Assembly (NCBI GenBank): GCA_003602515.1
Contig: QQSB01000062.1
Coordinates: 1 to 61,320 of the forward strand
Length of the DNA: 61,320 nt
Direction: 5' to 3'
Origin: Candidatus Poseidoniales archaeon
GTDB taxonomy: Archaea; Thermoplasmatota; Poseidoniia; Poseidoniales; Thalassarchaeaceae
Position 1 is the stretch's first letter; each line of letters begins with the position of its first letter. The notes beneath the pieces are model-generated. The model saw only the letters and a program-made list of their open reading frames with translations. It had not been told where the DNA came from and searched no databases. Below are positions 59,840 through 61,320 of this stretch, piece after piece. The translations under genes and the position numbers were made by a program.

Positions 59840-61320
59840 ATGAGAGCCTTGCTGATGGTTTTCGTCATGCTCTCCGCGCCTCTAAGCGGATGCTTGGGGA
59901 GTAGTGATTCCGAACTGACATCTGATGATCTGGAGGTTTTCCCAGGAACGTTAGTCTCGGGTGTTTTCCAGGATGTGACGTTGGAGGCTGGTCAAAGAAT
60001 GTCTGTCTTCGTCCCCTACCTGGTTAGGGACCCAATTACTGGTTTCGTTCAGAACTCAACCGTAGTGGACATCGACAAGGGGGATTCCTTCACCCTCGAC
60101 TTGCTGGCCCCACCTAGGAATTCCCTGGTCGTGATGCTCTTAGGAGAGCAGGGCAGGGTAAATTGGCCCGTCAGAGCCGCTAACGAATCTTGGGGTTCCT
60201 GGTTGGAGAGGGGAGGTCAAGATGGAGGTGGAAGACTCGCAGTAAGCAGAGCGAGTGCCAATACAACACTGGATGCCCTAAACTCCAGCTACGAGACCGG
60301 TGGTCCCGTCTTTGTCAAGACCTTGCTCTCGGAGAGGGCGTCTTCAGTCCCTGTGGGTGAAGGGGGCGCGCACTCCTCAGGACTAGTCCATGGGAGAGAT
60401 GTCTACGAGACGCTGTTCGAAATGACCGATCCCGCTAACTCGCTTGATCCGGTCGATGGAAAGGCCGGTTACTGGGACAGATGGGCCGGCCAGGGCAATG
60501 CCGCATACGAGGATGCGGCTCAGTACCTCATTTCCGAGCTTTCATCCTTCGGTCTCGAGGTGATAGCTCATCGTTTCGAGTTCACTGACATCCTAGGCAA
60601 CCAGAACCCCGAGTCGTACAACGTATGCGCCTACAAGCGGGGTAGCGTCTTCACGGACGAATGGCTTGTCTTCGGAGCCCACTTCGACGTAGCGCCACCT
60701 GTCAACATGGTCTTGCTCGACCCGCATGTGACAGGTCAGAGGACCTATGGCACTCGTGTAGGCGCATATGACAACTCCGCGGGAACTTCCATGGTACTGG
60801 AAACCGCTCGAGCTCTCGCCGACTTCGAGACCAGGAGGACGATGGTTTTCTGCCTCTGGTCCGGTGAAGAGGGGGGGAAGAGAGGATCGGATTACTGGAC
60901 CGACTACTACGTCAAGGAGGATAACCCAGATGTCACGGTTACCAACTACATCAATCTCGATATGGCTGGGGTGAACTGGCCCGGTGGAGGGGGTGCGCCC
61001 CATGGGGACCCGGACCCCCAGATTGACGAGGACGGTTATCCCAAGGACTCCGAGGTGTGGCCCATGCGAGTCTACATCGGACCTGGGCCGAACCACGACA
61101 GTCTCGACCAGCCGGGAATGGTGGGGCTATCCAATTGGATTGGCTCGGATGCATTGGGCCTAGAGGAGCAAATGGGTACACTGGTGGGGGATGGTTACTC
61201 GGCAGATACGTGGAAGACGGACGTGTGGTTAGACATGGACAGGCCCGAGATAATAGTCTACGAGGACACCACTGCGCGAAGCGACCATGCTAGCTTCCAA
61301 GACAACCTCGGCACGGTCAC
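59840..61320 (+). CDS. M28-family zinc metallopeptidase, predicted lipoprotein, 3' end outside the window
   Basis: The frame is open from the ATG at 59840 to the window end (493 codons visible, no stop). The N terminus MRALLMVFVMLSAPLSGC is a signal peptide with a lipobox-like L-S-G-C ending at Cys18, which suggests a lipid-anchored protein. The M28 zinc ligands appear in order: His-Asp in FGAHFDVAPP, Asp in GAYDNSAGTSMVLE, Glu-Glu in WSGEEGGKRGSDYW, Asp in INLDMAG and His in ARSDHASFQDN. M28 enzymes are exopeptidases that release amino acids from peptides. GAGGT precedes the ATG by five bases. It is the second gene of the operon beginning at 56735. Confidence 0.9.
   Translation, partial: MRALLMVFVMLSAPLSGCLGSSDSELTSDDLEVFPGTLVSGVFQDVTLEAGQRMSVFVPYLVRDPITGFVQNSTVVDIDKGDSFTLDLLAPPRNSLVVMLLGEQGRVNWPVRAANESWGSWLERGGQDGGGRLAVSRASANTTLDALNSSYETGGPVFVKTLLSERASSVPVGEGGAHSSGLVHGRDVYETLFEMTDPANSLDPVDGKAGYWDRWAGQGNAAYEDAAQYLISELSSFGLEVIAHRFEFTDILGNQNPESYNVCAYKRGSVFTDEWLVFGAHFDVAPPVNMVLLDPHVTGQRTYGTRVGAYDNSAGTSMVLETARALADFETRRTMVFCLWSGEEGGKRGSDYWTDYYVKEDNPDVTVTNYINLDMAGVNWPGGGGAPHGDPDPQIDEDGYPKDSEVWPMRVYIGPGPNHDSLDQPGMVGLSNWIGSDALGLEEQMGTLVGDGYSADTWKTDVWLDMDRPEIIVYEDTTARSDHASFQDNLGTV

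Overview
The window looks like a piece of chromosome from a planktonic euryarchaeon of the Marine Group II / Candidatus Poseidoniales type (a Thermoplasmata relative). This is inferred from gene content. Archaeal information genes (RpoN, an RpoP-like protein, eL18-uL13-uS9, TFB, topoisomerase VI, Trm5, diphthine synthase, a stand-alone GMP synthase amidotransferase subunit) sit beside bacterial-looking metabolic genes (an E. coli-like NADP isocitrate dehydrogenase, RlmH, B12-dependent ribonucleotide reductase, a PlsC-like acyltransferase, CrtI, UbiB) and very large exported surface proteins. There is no 16S gene here to settle the species. No CRISPR array, insertion sequence, prophage or rRNA was seen. 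Genes are dense, no gene-free stretch exceeds 300 bases, and tRNA genes carry an encoded CCA where the 3' end is visible.

Layout. 1-1611: the conserved archaeal operon rpl18e-rplM-rpsI-rpoN, read leftward into a tRNA-Pro cut by the window edge. 1713-9623: a 2636-residue surface protein with an Asp-rich calcium-binding repeat field, Ig-like domains, a membrane anchor and a cytoplasmic DUF4129-like tail. 9732-15781: RlmH, two unknown genes, cob(I)alamin adenosyltransferase, Nudix, DHH phosphoesterase, methyltransferase, isocitrate dehydrogenase, OsmC. 15795-26045: class II ribonucleotide reductase with a leader hairpin, TFB, an aconitase-family enzyme with its swivel domain in front, and topoisomerase VI B and A. 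26064-32894: a membrane protein, an ArsR-type regulator and a second giant exported protein (propeller repeats, a von Willebrand A-like region, CARDB-like domains). 32970-42136: an unknown gene, acyltransferase, HIT protein, divergent FAD enzyme, membrane protein, RFC-like ATPase, RpoP-like protein, GuaAA, Trm5, with tRNA-Arg(CCT) and tRNA-Asp(GTC) between convergent or neighbouring genes. 42188-50241: an unknown gene, dph5, two more unknowns, Vsr, then a tight block ubiB-crtI-ABA4-like-DoxX-Rieske. 50226-55884: PPP phosphatase with two membrane genes, a Cys-rich secreted protein, DUF805, and a divergent class III aminotransferase / dimethylarginine hydrolase pair. 55913-61320: a membrane protein, a 1031-residue membrane-anchored surface protein and an M28 peptidase lipoprotein that runs off the end.

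How it fits together. The gene set suits an aerobic heterotroph living on protein and other polymers: exported peptidase, surface proteins, TCA enzymes, and B12-dependent DNA precursor synthesis with a B12 adenosylating enzyme 4 kb away. The best candidate for an undescribed system is the UbiB / CrtI / ABA4-like / DoxX / Rieske block, which reads like a membrane isoprenoid (carotenoid) modification pathway with its own redox protein. Other points worth following are the aminotransferase-DDAH pair sharing an operator-like dyad, the hairpin before the reductase gene, the short reading frame before the aconitase-like gene, and the perfect 10-bp inverted repeat at the start of the terminal surface-protein operon.
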